A DNA stretch of 64,000 bases from Allopusillimonas lactea. Its GTDB lineage: Bacteria; Pseudomonadota; Gammaproteobacteria; Burkholderiales; Burkholderiaceae_B. The position numbers and the translations under genes were made by a program. The stretch is taken from assembly GCF_021653995.1 (NCBI RefSeq), contig NZ_JAJJOZ010000002.1, positions 1 to 64,000 on the forward strand, given 5' to 3'. Shown here in pieces: positions 1 to 8,032 of this stretch; position 1 is the first letter of the stretch; every line of letters starts with the position of its first letter. The notes under the pieces are model-generated. The model did no database searches. It was not told where the DNA came from and saw only the letters and a program-made list of their open reading frames with translations.

Positions 1-38
1 CGACAACTTGCAGCACCGGCTGAGGAACCTGTTTTACT

Positions 39-716
39 TTAACCCAACAGCCTCCGCGATTTCCGGTTCGATTCACCTCCATAGTTAAGTGAGACCCGAG
101 TGGACGAGGCCAACGGCCTCGTTAGGTCGCAGGTCAAGTGCCCACTTGCGAGCAGGTCGAATGCGCAAACACCATACGGCTTCAGCATCACGTTGACCTC
201 GTGAATGCTAGGGTTCTGTAGGGCGGCGAGATGCGGCAGCAGGCTGTCTAGCCACGTATGCGTGGGTGCGTGTGGTAGCAGCTCCCTATAGGCGAGGCGC
301 AAATTACAGAGGCGTGGTTCTTGACGAATTGATGCCTCAGTGAGGATGCTGAATGATTGGTACGTTCGTTGCATATGCGCGTTGATCTGGCTGTATTTCT
401 CCTCTATTTCTGCACGAGCCAGAATGGTCGAATGCTTGATTTCGACAAGCACGGTTTCGCCGGTATCAAGCTGCAGTTCGAAATCCGGGAAATATTTAGC
501 GATGCGGTTGTTAGCCACGTAGCTTATTTTTTGAGGCTGTTCGTTGTATGCCATGACCCGTGGCGACATCTCAAACAGGTAGCATGCTTCTAGTTCTAAG
601 AGACCCTCGTGGTGGATCATGCGGCCATTTTTTTTGCTAGGAAATTTGCCTCGGACAATGCCCCCAGAAGGGGTGATCACCGTGCGTGATCGCGGTTTTT
701 TGGATGTGTTGGGCAT
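39..716 (-). CDS. tnsA: TnsA-like transposon endonuclease (PD-(D/E)xK)
   Basis: Resembles the N-terminal catalytic domain of TnsA, the subunit of Tn7-like heteromeric transposases that cuts the 5' ends of the element. The 225-residue product has the layout of the fold: an acidic residue in the helix ELEACYLFE (about residue 43), D78 in YFPDFEL, and E92/K94 in VEIK. The start at 716 is preferred over the upstream in-frame codon because GGAG lies about 9 nt before it and the conserved part begins soon after. The gene runs leftwards, away from the terminal repeats at 1621-1688, as tnsA does from the right end of Tn7. A tnsB partner would lie beyond the left edge of the window and is not seen. 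A lone TnsA-domain protein in another kind of element is possible. Confidence 0.72.
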   Translation of the reverse strand: MPNTSKKPRSRTVITPSGGIVRGKFPSKKNGRMIHHEGLLELEACYLFEMSPRVMAYNEQPQKISYVANNRIAKYFPDFELQLDTGETVLVEIKHSTILARAEIEEKYSQINAHMQRTYQSFSILTEASIRQEPRLCNLRLAYRELLPHAPTHTWLDSLLPHLAALQNPSIHEVNVMLKPYGVCAFDLLASGHLTCDLTRPLASSTRVSLNYGGESNRKSRRLLG

Positions 717-796
717 ATTTCTGCTCCAGTTTTTAAGTAAAAGAGTCCCCTGCGCCCAGGCCGACCGTGCAGGAAGGAGGCGCAACGACACCCGCC

Positions 797-833
797 CTGC
801 GCTTAGGCGCAGAGAAACGAAGTGTTACGTTTC
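797..833. repeat. Two adjacent small hairpins between tnsA and the ner-like gene
   Basis: CTGCGC-TTAG-GCGCAG (797-812) is followed at once by GAAACG-N8-CGTTTC (814-833). The pair lies in the 227-bp gap upstream of tnsA on its transcribed strand, so it could be part of a leader or a terminator remnant. Neither stem is followed by a strong T run. Function unknown. Confidence 0.4.
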
Positions 834-917
834 GGGGATTTCGGCTTGACTTAAGCCCTGGGAAGCAGCAATACTGTATTTACCAGATGCAGTAGTGCTT
901 CTTCCGAGAAGCAAAAG

Positions 918-945
918 CCGAGCGACGAAAGTGGCTCGGTTTTTT
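918..945 (-). terminator. Rho-independent terminator of the ner-like gene (usable in both directions)
   Basis: CCGAGC (918-923) pairs with GCTCGG (934-939) around a GAAA-containing loop. Six T follow on the plus strand (940-945) and CTTTTG follows on the minus strand. It sits directly at the stop codon of the ner-like gene (944-946). Confidence 0.6.
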
Positions 946-1213
946 ATTTCTCCGGTCGGTTCTCCTCCTTTGAGCTACGGCGAGCACCCTCAGGGCGCGG
1001 TTGTGGCAGCTCTTTATAGCGATCCGGCCAGAGCCGCTGTATGTCAGCTCCGACCACCTCGGCGATGTAAGAGGCCACGCGCTGCGAGCGGCTTCGGTCA
1101 TGGATCACATCGTTGACAACAGCGCGACTGACCCCAAGCTTGCGGGCGAGGCTGACCTGCGTATGCCCGGCACGCCGTATGCGATAGATCAGTTCGATAG
1201 CGTCCATATGCAT
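944..1213 (-). CDS. Ner/Nlp-like helix-turn-helix regulator
   Basis: Small 89-residue DNA-binding protein. Residues about 3-65 follow the Ner/SfsB (Nlp) pattern: a helix-turn-helix (TQVSLARKLGVSRAVVNDVIHD) and the family-typical end of the domain, QRLWPDRY. The remainder is a charged tail. Ner proteins are small repressors of transposable phages such as Mu. Here the gene sits between the transposon end and tnsA, in the same orientation, so control of transposase transcription is a reasonable inference. Start may be 1213 or 1207, since neither has a clear ribosome-binding site. A 9-bp palindrome upstream (1310-1328) could be its operator. Confidence 0.65.
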   Translation of the reverse strand: MHMDAIELIYRIRRAGHTQVSLARKLGVSRAVVNDVIHDRSRSQRVASYIAEVVGADIQRLWPDRYKELPQPRPEGARRSSKEENRPEK

Positions 1214-1309
1214 GTCGGGATCGAGCAGGTTGTGGAAGTTTTGAGTCTATGCAATATAGGAAAAACGTACAAGTCATAGACTATCAAATAGCAAAAATCG
1301 ATAGCTAAT

Positions 1310-1328
1310 ATGAGTTAAATTAACTCAT
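1310..1328. promoter_or_regulatory. Palindromic operator candidate
   Basis: ATGAGTTAA-A-TTAACTCAT is a perfect inverted repeat with 9-bp arms and a single central base, in AT-rich DNA about 100 bp upstream of the ner-like gene. This suits a dimeric repressor site, but binding by the neighbouring Ner-like protein is only an inference. Confidence 0.4.
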
Positions 1329-1554
1329 ACACAAAATGTTCTTGCCGAATTTTTATATTAAAAATCAATAACATAGATTTTCACTGCATAGCCAGACTTC
1401 ATAATGGCGTAAACAGTGTTTGCTCGTCTCCTACTCATATTTTGAAACGATATGTTTCTCAAAGGGTTGGAGTCATCCCCTCCTGAGTTTTTGACATCTG
1501 GGAAGACGGCTCGATTGGCTGCTTGTTTGGCAGGGCGAATACCTTGACGCACAC

Positions 1555-1595
1555 CGCCAAAAAGAAACGGGCTCCGCTGTAAGTATCGGAGCCCG
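1555..1595 (-). terminator. Rho-independent terminator reading leftwards from gyrB
   Basis: A perfect 9-bp stem, CGGGCTCCG (1568-1576) with CGGAGCCCG (1587-1595), loop of 10. On the minus strand it is followed by TTTCTTTTT. It would stop transcripts from gyrB about 100 nt inside the inserted element and so insulate the transposon genes from gyrB. Confidence 0.6.
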
Positions 1596-1620
1596 CTTGC
1601 AAATCTGCACTGCTACAGAT

Positions 1621-1688
1621 TTTTCACTAATTATGGGAATCGATTTTCATTAATTGTGGGAATTTTTCATTAATTATGGGAATCGACA
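1621..1688. mobile_element. Terminal repeats of a Tn7-like transposon (end at about 1688)
   Basis: Three near-identical units follow each other: 1621-1643, 1644-1663 and 1664-1686. All have the form TTTTCAYTAATTRTGGGAAT, two of them extended by CGA. Read inwards from gyrB the element begins 5'-TGTCGATTCCCA. A TGT start followed by several ~20-bp tandem repeats is the usual look of Tn7-like ends, where the repeats bind TnsB. tnsA lies on this side and points away from the end, as at the right end of Tn7. The end is 3 bp from the gyrB stop codon (1692-1694). The predicted 5-bp target duplication would be CCATC (1689-1693). The other end is outside the window, so the duplication cannot be tested here. 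Confidence 0.6.
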
Positions 1689-1691
1689 CCA

Positions 1692-4142
1692 TCAAACATC
1701 AATATTCCCCGCCTGCAGTGCATGTGCCTCGATAAACTCCCTCCGAGGCTCGACCTGGTCGCCCATCAGTGTGGTAAACACCTGATCAGCCGCGATGGCG
1801 TCCTCGATCTGCACGCGCAGCAAGCGGCGCACGGTCGGATCCATGGTGGTTTCCCAGAGCTGCTCGGGGTTCATTTCGCCCAGGCCTTTGTAGCGCTGCT
1901 TGCTGATGGCGCGTTCGGCCTCGCCGCGCAGCCATTGCATGACTTCGCGGAAGTCACCGACTGACTTCTCTTTGCGCTTGTCGCCTTCACCGCGGGCGAT
2001 GACGGCGCCCTCGCCCATGAGACCGTGAAAGGTTTGGGCGGCGCGGGCCAGCGCGGCGTAGTCGGCGCCGCGGACGAACGTGCGGTCGAAGATGCTGACG
2101 CGCACGTTGCCGTGGTGGATGCGGCTGAGTACCAGGCGCCATGCATTGCCTTCTTCATTGGCCTGCGACGCCACCGAAACGGCGTTGGGCTGGGCTGGGT
2201 CGAACAAGGCTTCGTGCAGGCGCTTGGCGCAGGCTTCGGCCGTCTCGGCGCTTTCCAGATTTACTTCGACGCCTTCGGCCATGGCCGACAACGCGGCCAG
2301 GTCAAGGTGACGCGACAGGCGGTTGATGACGGAATCGGCCAGCACGTACTGGCGCGCCAAGGCGCCCAGGGCATCGCCGGTGATGGGCTCGGCGCCTTCG
2401 CGCGTGACGAGCGAGGCGTCTTTGAGCGCTAGCTCGAGCATGAATTGTGCTTCTTCCGCGTCGTCTTTCAGGTAGCGCTCTTCGCGGCCGACTTTGACCT
2501 TGTACAGCGGCGGCTGGGCGATATACACGTGGCCGCGCTGGACCAGTTCGGGCATCTGGCGGTATAGCAGCGTCAACAGCAGGGTGCGGATATGCGCACC
2601 GTCGACGTCGGCGTCCGTCATGATGATGATGCGGTGGTAGCGCAGCTTGTCGATATTGAAATCAGGCCCGATGCCGGTGCCCAGTGCGGTAATCAGCGTG
2701 GCGATCTGTTCACTGGCGATCAGGCGGTCGAAGCGGGCTTTTTCTACATTGAGCACCTTGCCGCGCAACGGCAGAATGGCCTGGAACTTGCGGTCGCGCC
2801 CCTGCTTGGCGGAGCCGCCGGCCGAGTCACCCTCTACGATGTAGATTTCGCACAGCGATGGGTCTTTTTCCTGGCAATCGGCCAGCTTGCCGGGCAGGCC
2901 GGCGCCTTCCAGCACACTCTTGCGGCGCGTCATTTCGCGCGCACGGCGGGCCGCATCGCGCGCACGGGCGGCTTCGATGATTTTGTTGCACAATGCCTTG
3001 GCATCGTTGGGGTGTTCCAGCAGCCAGGTTTCCAGCGTGCGGGCCACGGCTTCCTCAACCGCGGGGCGCACTTCGCTGGATACCAGCTTGTCTTTGGTCT
3101 GGCTGCTGAACTTGGGCTCGGGCACCTTCACCGACAGCACGCAGGCCAGCCCCTCGCGCATGTCGTCGCCTGTGGTGTCCACCTTGGCCTTCTTGGCCAG
3201 CTCGTTATCAGTGATGTATTTGTTGATGACGCGCGTCATGGCCGCGCGCAGGCCCGTAAGGTGAGTGCCGCCATCACGCTGCGGGATGTTGTTGGTGAAG
3301 CACAGCACAGTTTCGTTGTAGCCGTCGTTCCATTGCATGGCTACTTCAACACCGATCGTGGTATCGCCCACCATGGATTCGGTGGTCACCGAAAACACGT
3401 TGGGGTGCAGCACCGTTTTGCTGCGGTTGATGTATTCCACAAAACCTTTTACGCCACCCAGAAAGGCAAAGTTTTCTTCCTTGCCCGTGCGCTCGTCAAC
3501 CAAACGCACCTTGACGCCGTTGTTCAGGAAGGACAGCTCGCGCAGGCGCTTGGCCAGGATATCGTAGTGGTATTCGATGTTCTCGAATATCTGTGAATCG
3601 GCCAGAAACTGTACACGCGTGCCGCTGGCCTCGGTGGTGCCGGTTACTTTCAGCGCCTCGACGCGCTCGCCACGGCGAAACTCCATCTCGTGTACCTGGC
3701 CGTTGCGCGAAATGGTGAGCCGCAGCCATTCGGACAGCGCATTCACGCACGAAACGCCCACGCCGTGCAGGCCGCCGGACACCTTGTACGAGTTGTGATC
3801 GAATTTGCCGCCGGCGTGCAGCTCGGTCATGACGATTTCAGCGGCGCTGCGGTGGTGCTCGTCATCTTTGTGGATGTCGGTGGGGATGCCCCGGCCGTTA
3901 TCGCTGACCGAAATGCTGTTGTCAGCATGGATGGTAACCACGATATCGTCGCAGTAGCCCGCAAGCGCTTCGTCGATGGCGTTGTCGACCACCTCGAAAA
4001 CCATGTGATGCAGGCCCGTGCCATCGGACGTGTCGCCAATGTACATGCCCGGGCGCTTGCGTACCGCTTCAAGGCCCTTGAGCATTTTGATGGAATCGGC
4101 GCCATAACCGGTAGCGGCGGCGTTCGTGTTTTGATCTGACAT
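1692..4142 (-). CDS. gyrB: DNA gyrase subunit B
   Basis: ATPase subunit of the type II topoisomerase that introduces negative supercoils using ATP. The 816 residues include the GHKL ATPase (E50 in FEVVDNAIDEA, DNGRGIP at 81-87, GGLHGVGVSCVNALS at 123-137), the transducer domain, and the TOPRIM metal site (EGDSAGG 437-443, DADVDG 510-515). The C-terminal tail ends in NIDV. The length is normal for the proteobacterial form with the extra TOPRIM insertion. It is the last gene of the dnaA-dnaN-gyrB cluster, 108 bp after dnaN. Its 3' end is complete although a transposon begins 3 bp beyond it. Confidence 0.98.
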   Translation of the reverse strand: MSDQNTNAAATGYGADSIKMLKGLEAVRKRPGMYIGDTSDGTGLHHMVFEVVDNAIDEALAGYCDDIVVTIHADNSISVSDNGRGIPTDIHKDDEHHRSAAEIVMTELHAGGKFDHNSYKVSGGLHGVGVSCVNALSEWLRLTISRNGQVHEMEFRRGERVEALKVTGTTEASGTRVQFLADSQIFENIEYHYDILAKRLRELSFLNNGVKVRLVDERTGKEENFAFLGGVKGFVEYINRSKTVLHPNVFSVTTESMVGDTTIGVEVAMQWNDGYNETVLCFTNNIPQRDGGTHLTGLRAAMTRVINKYITDNELAKKAKVDTTGDDMREGLACVLSVKVPEPKFSSQTKDKLVSSEVRPAVEEAVARTLETWLLEHPNDAKALCNKIIEAARARDAARRAREMTRRKSVLEGAGLPGKLADCQEKDPSLCEIYIVEGDSAGGSAKQGRDRKFQAILPLRGKVLNVEKARFDRLIASEQIATLITALGTGIGPDFNIDKLRYHRIIIMTDADVDGAHIRTLLLTLLYRQMPELVQRGHVYIAQPPLYKVKVGREERYLKDDAEEAQFMLELALKDASLVTREGAEPITGDALGALARQYVLADSVINRLSRHLDLAALSAMAEGVEVNLESAETAEACAKRLHEALFDPAQPNAVSVASQANEEGNAWRLVLSRIHHGNVRVSIFDRTFVRGADYAALARAAQTFHGLMGEGAVIARGEGDKRKEKSVGDFREVMQWLRGEAERAISKQRYKGLGEMNPEQLWETTMDPTVRRLLRVQIEDAIAADQVFTTLMGDQVEPRREFIEAHALQAGNIDV

Positions 4143-4250
4143 AGTTTTGAGAAAACCTTATATAAGCCTTGCGGGTGCCCGAACTTCGATCACACGGGCG
4201 GCGGCGCCGGCGGGCAGCGAGGCCAGCCGGCATGCGGGCTGACGCGCCCG

Positions 4251-5360
4251 CTAGATGCGCATTGGCATCACGACATACTTGAACTGGTCGTCGTCGGGCG
4301 CGGTAATGAGCGCCGATGCGTTGACGTCGGGTTGCACCGACCAGCGCACTTCTTCCGTCTTCACGTTGCCCAGCACATCAAGCAGGTAACTGACGTTGAA
4401 GCCGACATCCAGGCCTTCATAGGCGTAGTCGATGTCGATTTCTTCCTGAGCCTCTTCTTGCTCGGCGTTGGAGGAGGATATTTTGAGCTGATTGTCTGAC
4501 AGCTGCAGGCGCACGCCCTTGAGCTTGTCGGTGGTGAGAATGGCGGCGCGATGCAGCGCACCCTGCAGCACATCGCGGCCAATGGTGAAGTGGCGCGTGT
4601 AGTTGCTGGGGATCACACGGGTGAAGTCGGGAAACTTGCCTTCAACCAGCTTGGACACAAGCTCGACATCGCCGAAACGGAAGCGGATCTGGCCAGTGGC
4701 CACGTCGATGGAGACAGGGTCTTCGGTGTCGGACAGCAGGCGCTGCATTTCCAGCACGGTCTTGCGGGGCACGATGACATCGTGCTTGGTGTCGATGCCT
4801 TCGACAGCGGTGCCGTTGTGCGCCAAGCGGTGACCATCAGTGGCGACGGCACGCACAAAGCCGGGCTCGAATACGAACAGCAGGCCATTCAGGTAGTAGC
4901 GGATATCCTGCTGCGCCATGGCAAAGTGCACGGAGTTGAACAGGTGCTTGAGCGTTTTTTGCGGCAGCGTGAACGAGACATCCCATTTTTCGGGCTGAGC
5001 CAAAATGGGGAACTCGGGCGCCGGCATGGTCTGCAGCGCGAAGCGGCTCTTGCCAGCCTGTACGGACATCTTCGCGCCCGATAGCGCCAGCTTCACATCG
5101 CCCGCATCGGGCAGCGCGCGCAGGATATCGAGCAGCTTGCGCGCCGCCACGGTTGTCGATTCATTGTCACCGCCCACCCCGAACTGCGCATGCGTCGTAA
5201 TCTGGACTTCAAGATCGGTCGCGATGAATGCAACATGGTCGCCTTCCTTGCGCAACAGGATGTTGGCAAGAATGGGCAGCGTGTTGCGCCGTTCGACAAT
5301 ACCTGCCACCGTCGAGAGCGGCTTGAGCACTTCATCGCGTGTCGCTTGTACGAGTTGCAT
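4251..5360 (-). CDS. dnaN: DNA polymerase III sliding clamp (beta subunit)
   Basis: Ring-shaped processivity factor that tethers DNA polymerase III and many repair proteins to DNA. The 369 residues match the usual length of three repeated clamp domains. It begins MQLVQATRDEVLKPLSTVAGIVERRNTLPILAN and ends with the conserved VMPMRI tail that forms part of the peptide-binding cleft. The start lies 2 bp beyond the dnaA stop codon, so translation is probably coupled within the dnaA-dnaN unit. Confidence 0.98.
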   Translation of the reverse strand: MQLVQATRDEVLKPLSTVAGIVERRNTLPILANILLRKEGDHVAFIATDLEVQITTHAQFGVGGDNESTTVAARKLLDILRALPDAGDVKLALSGAKMSVQAGKSRFALQTMPAPEFPILAQPEKWDVSFTLPQKTLKHLFNSVHFAMAQQDIRYYLNGLLFVFEPGFVRAVATDGHRLAHNGTAVEGIDTKHDVIVPRKTVLEMQRLLSDTEDPVSIDVATGQIRFRFGDVELVSKLVEGKFPDFTRVIPSNYTRHFTIGRDVLQGALHRAAILTTDKLKGVRLQLSDNQLKISSSNAEQEEAQEEIDIDYAYEGLDVGFNVSYLLDVLGNVKTEEVRWSVQPDVNASALITAPDDDQFKYVVMPMRI

Positions 5361-5362
5361 GA

Positions 5363-6799
5363 TTATCCTTTGAGGGTTTGTTCCAGTACATGAAGAGCGT
5401 GATTCAGCTCGGCCTGCTTGGACCGGGCGTCGGCGATTTTACGCACGGCGTGCAGAACCGTGGTGTGATCGCGCCCGCCGAAGAGATCGCCGATTTCCGG
5501 CAGGCTTTTTTGGGTGAGTTCTTTGGCCAGGTACATGGCAACCTGCCGCGGCATGGCAATGTTTGCCGGCCGGCGCTTGGAATACATGTCGGCCACCTTG
5601 ATCTTGTAGAAATCAGCGACTGTCTTCTGGATATTCTCTACCGTGATCTGGCCGTTGGACACCGACAGCAGATCCTTCAGCGCTTCTTTGCAGACGTCGA
5701 CGGAAAGCACATCGCGGCCATGAAAGCGCGCAAAGGCGGACACCTTGCGCAGTGCGCCTTCGAGTTCGCGCACATTGCTGCGCAGATGCTTGGCAATGAA
5801 GAAGGCCACTTCTTCGGGCATGCTGATGCCTTCGGTTTGCGCCTTGTGCAGCAAGATGGCCACGCGCATCTCGAGCTCGGGTGGCTCGATCGCCACTGTA
5901 AGCCCCGAATCGAAACGCGAGATCAGACGGCTGTCGATGTTGGCGAGCTCCTTCGGATAGGTATCAGAAGTAATGATGATCTGCTTGCGCTGGGCCACCA
6001 TGGCCTCGAAGGCGTAGAAGAATTCTTCCTGCGTGCGGTTCTTGCCGGCGAAGAACTGGATGTCGTCGATGAGCAGCAGGTCGAGCGAATGGTAGTACCG
6101 CTTGAATTCGTCGAACGCCTTGCGCTGGTATGCCTTGACCACGTCGGATACGTATTGGTCTGCGTGCACATAGCGCACACGCGTGCCGGTGCCATTGGCC
6201 ACCAGCGCATTGCCGATGGCATGGATGAGGTGGGTTTTACCCAGGCCCACACCGCCGTACAGAAACAACGGGTTGTACGACACGCCCGGGTTTTCGGCCA
6301 CCTGCAGGGCGGCCGCGCGGGCAAGCTGGTTGGCCTTGCCAGTAACGAAGTTTTTAAAGGTGAGGTCGGTATTCAGGCGCGAGCGGTCGTGCACGGCTTC
6401 GGCGGCCGCGGCAGCTGCGGCAACCGCCCCCGGGCTGGCGGCAACTTTGGCGGCTGCGGCTGCGGGTGTTGCCGCAGCCGCCTGAGCAGGCGCAGCCGGC
6501 GCCGGGGCGGCGGGCGCACGCACGGCACCCGCTCGCGGGGCCACCGGCGCACCGCCAGTGGCCAGCTCGAACTGCACCTGTACCGGACGCGAGTACCAGT
6601 CTGTGGCCAGGCGCTCGATTTCGTGGGAAAAATTCTTGCGCACCCAATCGAGCTTGAACCGATTGGGCGCAGACACACGCAGCACCGCCTCGGCTTCATC
6701 GAAAGCCAGCGGTACCAACGGGCGTATCCAGGCGCTTATTTGTTGTGGAGGTAGATCCTGCTCCAACTGGTGAACGCAGGACTGCCAGAATTCATTCAT
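5363..6799 (-). CDS. dnaA: Chromosomal replication initiator DnaA
   Basis: AAA+ ATPase that binds DnaA boxes and melts oriC. The 478 residues (start MNEFWQSCVHQLE, chosen as the conserved beginning of domain I) comprise domain I (1-80), an Ala/Pro-rich linker (about 83-140) of low complexity, the AAA+ domain with Walker A GGVGLGKTHL (182-191) and Walker B LLLIDDIQFF (241-250), and the C-terminal DNA-binding domain with the signature GRDHTTVLHAV. A DnaA box 47 bp upstream suggests autoregulation. The gene is about 20 kb from the best oriC candidate in this window, so it is not adjacent to it. Confidence 0.98.
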   Translation of the reverse strand: MNEFWQSCVHQLEQDLPPQQISAWIRPLVPLAFDEAEAVLRVSAPNRFKLDWVRKNFSHEIERLATDWYSRPVQVQFELATGGAPVAPRAGAVRAPAAPAPAAPAQAAAATPAAAAAKVAASPGAVAAAAAAAEAVHDRSRLNTDLTFKNFVTGKANQLARAAALQVAENPGVSYNPLFLYGGVGLGKTHLIHAIGNALVANGTGTRVRYVHADQYVSDVVKAYQRKAFDEFKRYYHSLDLLLIDDIQFFAGKNRTQEEFFYAFEAMVAQRKQIIITSDTYPKELANIDSRLISRFDSGLTVAIEPPELEMRVAILLHKAQTEGISMPEEVAFFIAKHLRSNVRELEGALRKVSAFARFHGRDVLSVDVCKEALKDLLSVSNGQITVENIQKTVADFYKIKVADMYSKRRPANIAMPRQVAMYLAKELTQKSLPEIGDLFGGRDHTTVLHAVRKIADARSKQAELNHALHVLEQTLKG

Positions 6800-6845
6800 G
6801 TCGGTCACTTCAGTAAACCTCGATTCTACCCCGTCGAAGCCCAAG

Positions 6846-6854
6846 TTATCCACA
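6846..6854 (+). promoter_or_regulatory. DnaA box in the dnaA-rpmH intergenic region
   Basis: Perfect consensus TTATCCACA, 47 bp upstream of the dnaA start and within its likely promoter. It is the only perfect box I find in the 284-bp gap, so an autoregulatory site is more likely than a full origin. Confidence 0.65.
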
Positions 6855-6905
6855 AGCCGCACCCCACGCCTGACGCTTTTGACACGCCGTTTGGCCTCTA
6901 ACCAT

Positions 6906-6934
6906 TTGACAAAACTATAAAAAATTGATGAAAT
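6906..6934 (+). promoter_or_regulatory. Candidate sigma-70 promoter for rpmH-rnpA
   Basis: TTGACA (6906-6911), a 17-bp spacer and TGAAAT (6929-6934), about 150 bp upstream of rpmH in a local AT-rich patch. The -35 matches the consensus and the -10 is moderate. Confidence 0.4.
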
Positions 6935-7083
6935 GGCGGGCTTGACACCGAATTTTCAACCCCACGGGGCCCGACAGGGGCTGCAGGGGCGCCACCGCAT
7001 AGGCCGGCACATTGGCCAGGGCGCACTTTCAGGCCTTACCTTACCGTTGCGCTCCGGGCCGTTCTTTTTACCTGGATCAACCC

Positions 7084-7218
7084 ATGAAACGCACATTCCA
7101 ACCTTCTGTTACCCGCCGCAAGCGTACCCACGGTTTCCGCGTCCGCATGAAAACCCGTGGCGGGCGTGCCGTTATCAATGCGCGCCGTGCCAAGGGTCGC
7201 AAGCAGCTTACGGTCTAA
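7084..7218 (+). CDS. rpmH: 50S ribosomal protein L34
   Basis: Structural protein of the large ribosomal subunit. The 44-residue, Arg/Lys-rich sequence MKRTFQPSVTRRKRTHGFRV... is the full-length conserved L34. It is the first gene of the rpmH-rnpA-yidD-yidC group, divergent from dnaA across a 284-bp gap. Confidence 0.97.
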   Translation: MKRTFQPSVTRRKRTHGFRVRMKTRGGRAVINARRAKGRKQLTV

Positions 7219-7273
7219 GCCTGCCGCCGCCCCTCAGGCCAGCCGGCCGTATGCTGCCGGCTCTGCCGCGTTG

Positions 7274-7651
7274 ATGCGCGCCACATTTCCTCCTGCGGCA
7301 CGCCTGCATCGCCCCTCCGAGTATGCGTCAGCCCTCAAAGGCCGGCGTGTTGCCAGAGGGGCTTTGTTCGTTGTAACCACGCCACGCGGCACGCCGGCCC
7401 AATCCGCCACAGGGGCCGAGCCTCAGGCACGCCTGGGCATGATCATTGCCAAGCGCTTTGCCGTGCGGGCGGTTACTCGCAATGCCATCAAGCGTGTGCT
7501 GCGCGAGGCTTTTCGCCACAAGCAGCACCGGCTTGGGGGCATTGACCTGGTATTCAGGCTGCATACGCGCGTGGCGCCGGCGTCACTTGCCGAACTCAAA
7601 AAGCAAGTGCGCGCCGAGGCCGACGCACTGCTCGACAAGGCATGCCAATGA
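7274..7651 (+). CDS. rnpA: Ribonuclease P protein component
   Basis: Basic protein that binds RNase P RNA and helps mature tRNA 5' ends. The conserved block KRFAVRAVTRNAIKRVLREAFR corresponds to the RNR signature of the family. I chose ATG 7274 (MRATFPPAARLHRPSEY, 125 residues). An upstream in-frame ATG at 7157 would overlap rpmH and add unconserved residues, and a TTG just before 7274 is also possible. The stop overlaps yidD. Confidence 0.95.
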   Translation: MRATFPPAARLHRPSEYASALKGRRVARGALFVVTTPRGTPAQSATGAEPQARLGMIIAKRFAVRAVTRNAIKRVLREAFRHKQHRLGGIDLVFRLHTRVAPASLAELKKQVRAEADALLDKACQ

Positions 7652-7914
7652 CACCGCTGCAAACGCTGCTGGTCGCACCGATCCGGTTCTACCGATACTT
7701 TCTCAGCCCTTGGGTGGGGCATGGGTGCCGCTTCACGCCTACGTGTTCGGCGTATACGATCGAGGCCATCGAAACCCATGGCGCCGCCCGCGGCGTGTAC
7801 CTGGGGGCGCGGCGCATCGCCCGCTGTCATCCGTGGTGCCAGGGCGGGCTCGATCCCGTCCCGCCGGCAAAAGGGTTGTTCACGCAAAGCCGGCATGGCC
7901 AAGACGCCCCCTGA
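7648..7914 (+). CDS. yidD: Membrane protein insertion efficiency factor YidD
   Basis: Small membrane-associated protein that assists YidC-dependent insertion. The 88 residues hold the family core: PIRFYRYFLSPWVGHGCRFTPTCSAY, with conserved cysteines, then RCHPW. The ATG at 7648 overlaps the rnpA stop (ATGA) and has AAGG at good spacing, whereas the in-frame ATG at 7642 is too close to that site. The C-terminus ends with a short variable tail. Confidence 0.93.
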   Translation: MTPLQTLLVAPIRFYRYFLSPWVGHGCRFTPTCSAYTIEAIETHGAARGVYLGARRIARCHPWCQGGLDPVPPAKGLFTQSRHGQDAP

Positions 7915-8032
7915 ACGCCGGTTCGCACAACGGCACGGGTCTTTATCCACACCCTGCCCCGCTCAAGCAGGATTCAGCCGGGCTACGTTAAACTGTTGAG
8001 CTTTTGCTCGGCTTCAATTCGAAACAGGCGCT

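Larger units (their letters stand above)
1214..1620. other. Non-coding stretch inside the transposon end
   Basis: No convincing gene. It holds AT-rich DNA (about 1255-1400) and a 64-codon minus-strand ORF at 1358-1552 with no recognisable domain, which I do not call. Its base composition is unlike that of the gyrB side, consistent with acquired DNA. Confidence 0.5.

Noticed and set aside
1358..1552. 64-codon minus-strand gene in the transposon end
   Set aside because: No domain, no start signal, and it lies in AT-rich DNA between the ner-like gene and the repeats. Not enough to call a gene.
1621..1688. Possible CRISPR array
   Set aside because: Three repeats of 20-23 bp follow each other without unique spacers, which fits transposase-binding repeats and not CRISPR. 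No cas gene is present.
6800..7083. oriC in the dnaA-rpmH gap
   Set aside because: Only one perfect DnaA box and no long AT-rich element were found, whereas the 27.25-27.66 kb region has several boxes, AT-rich DNA and parS. It is kept only as an autoregulatory site; a skew analysis could reopen it.
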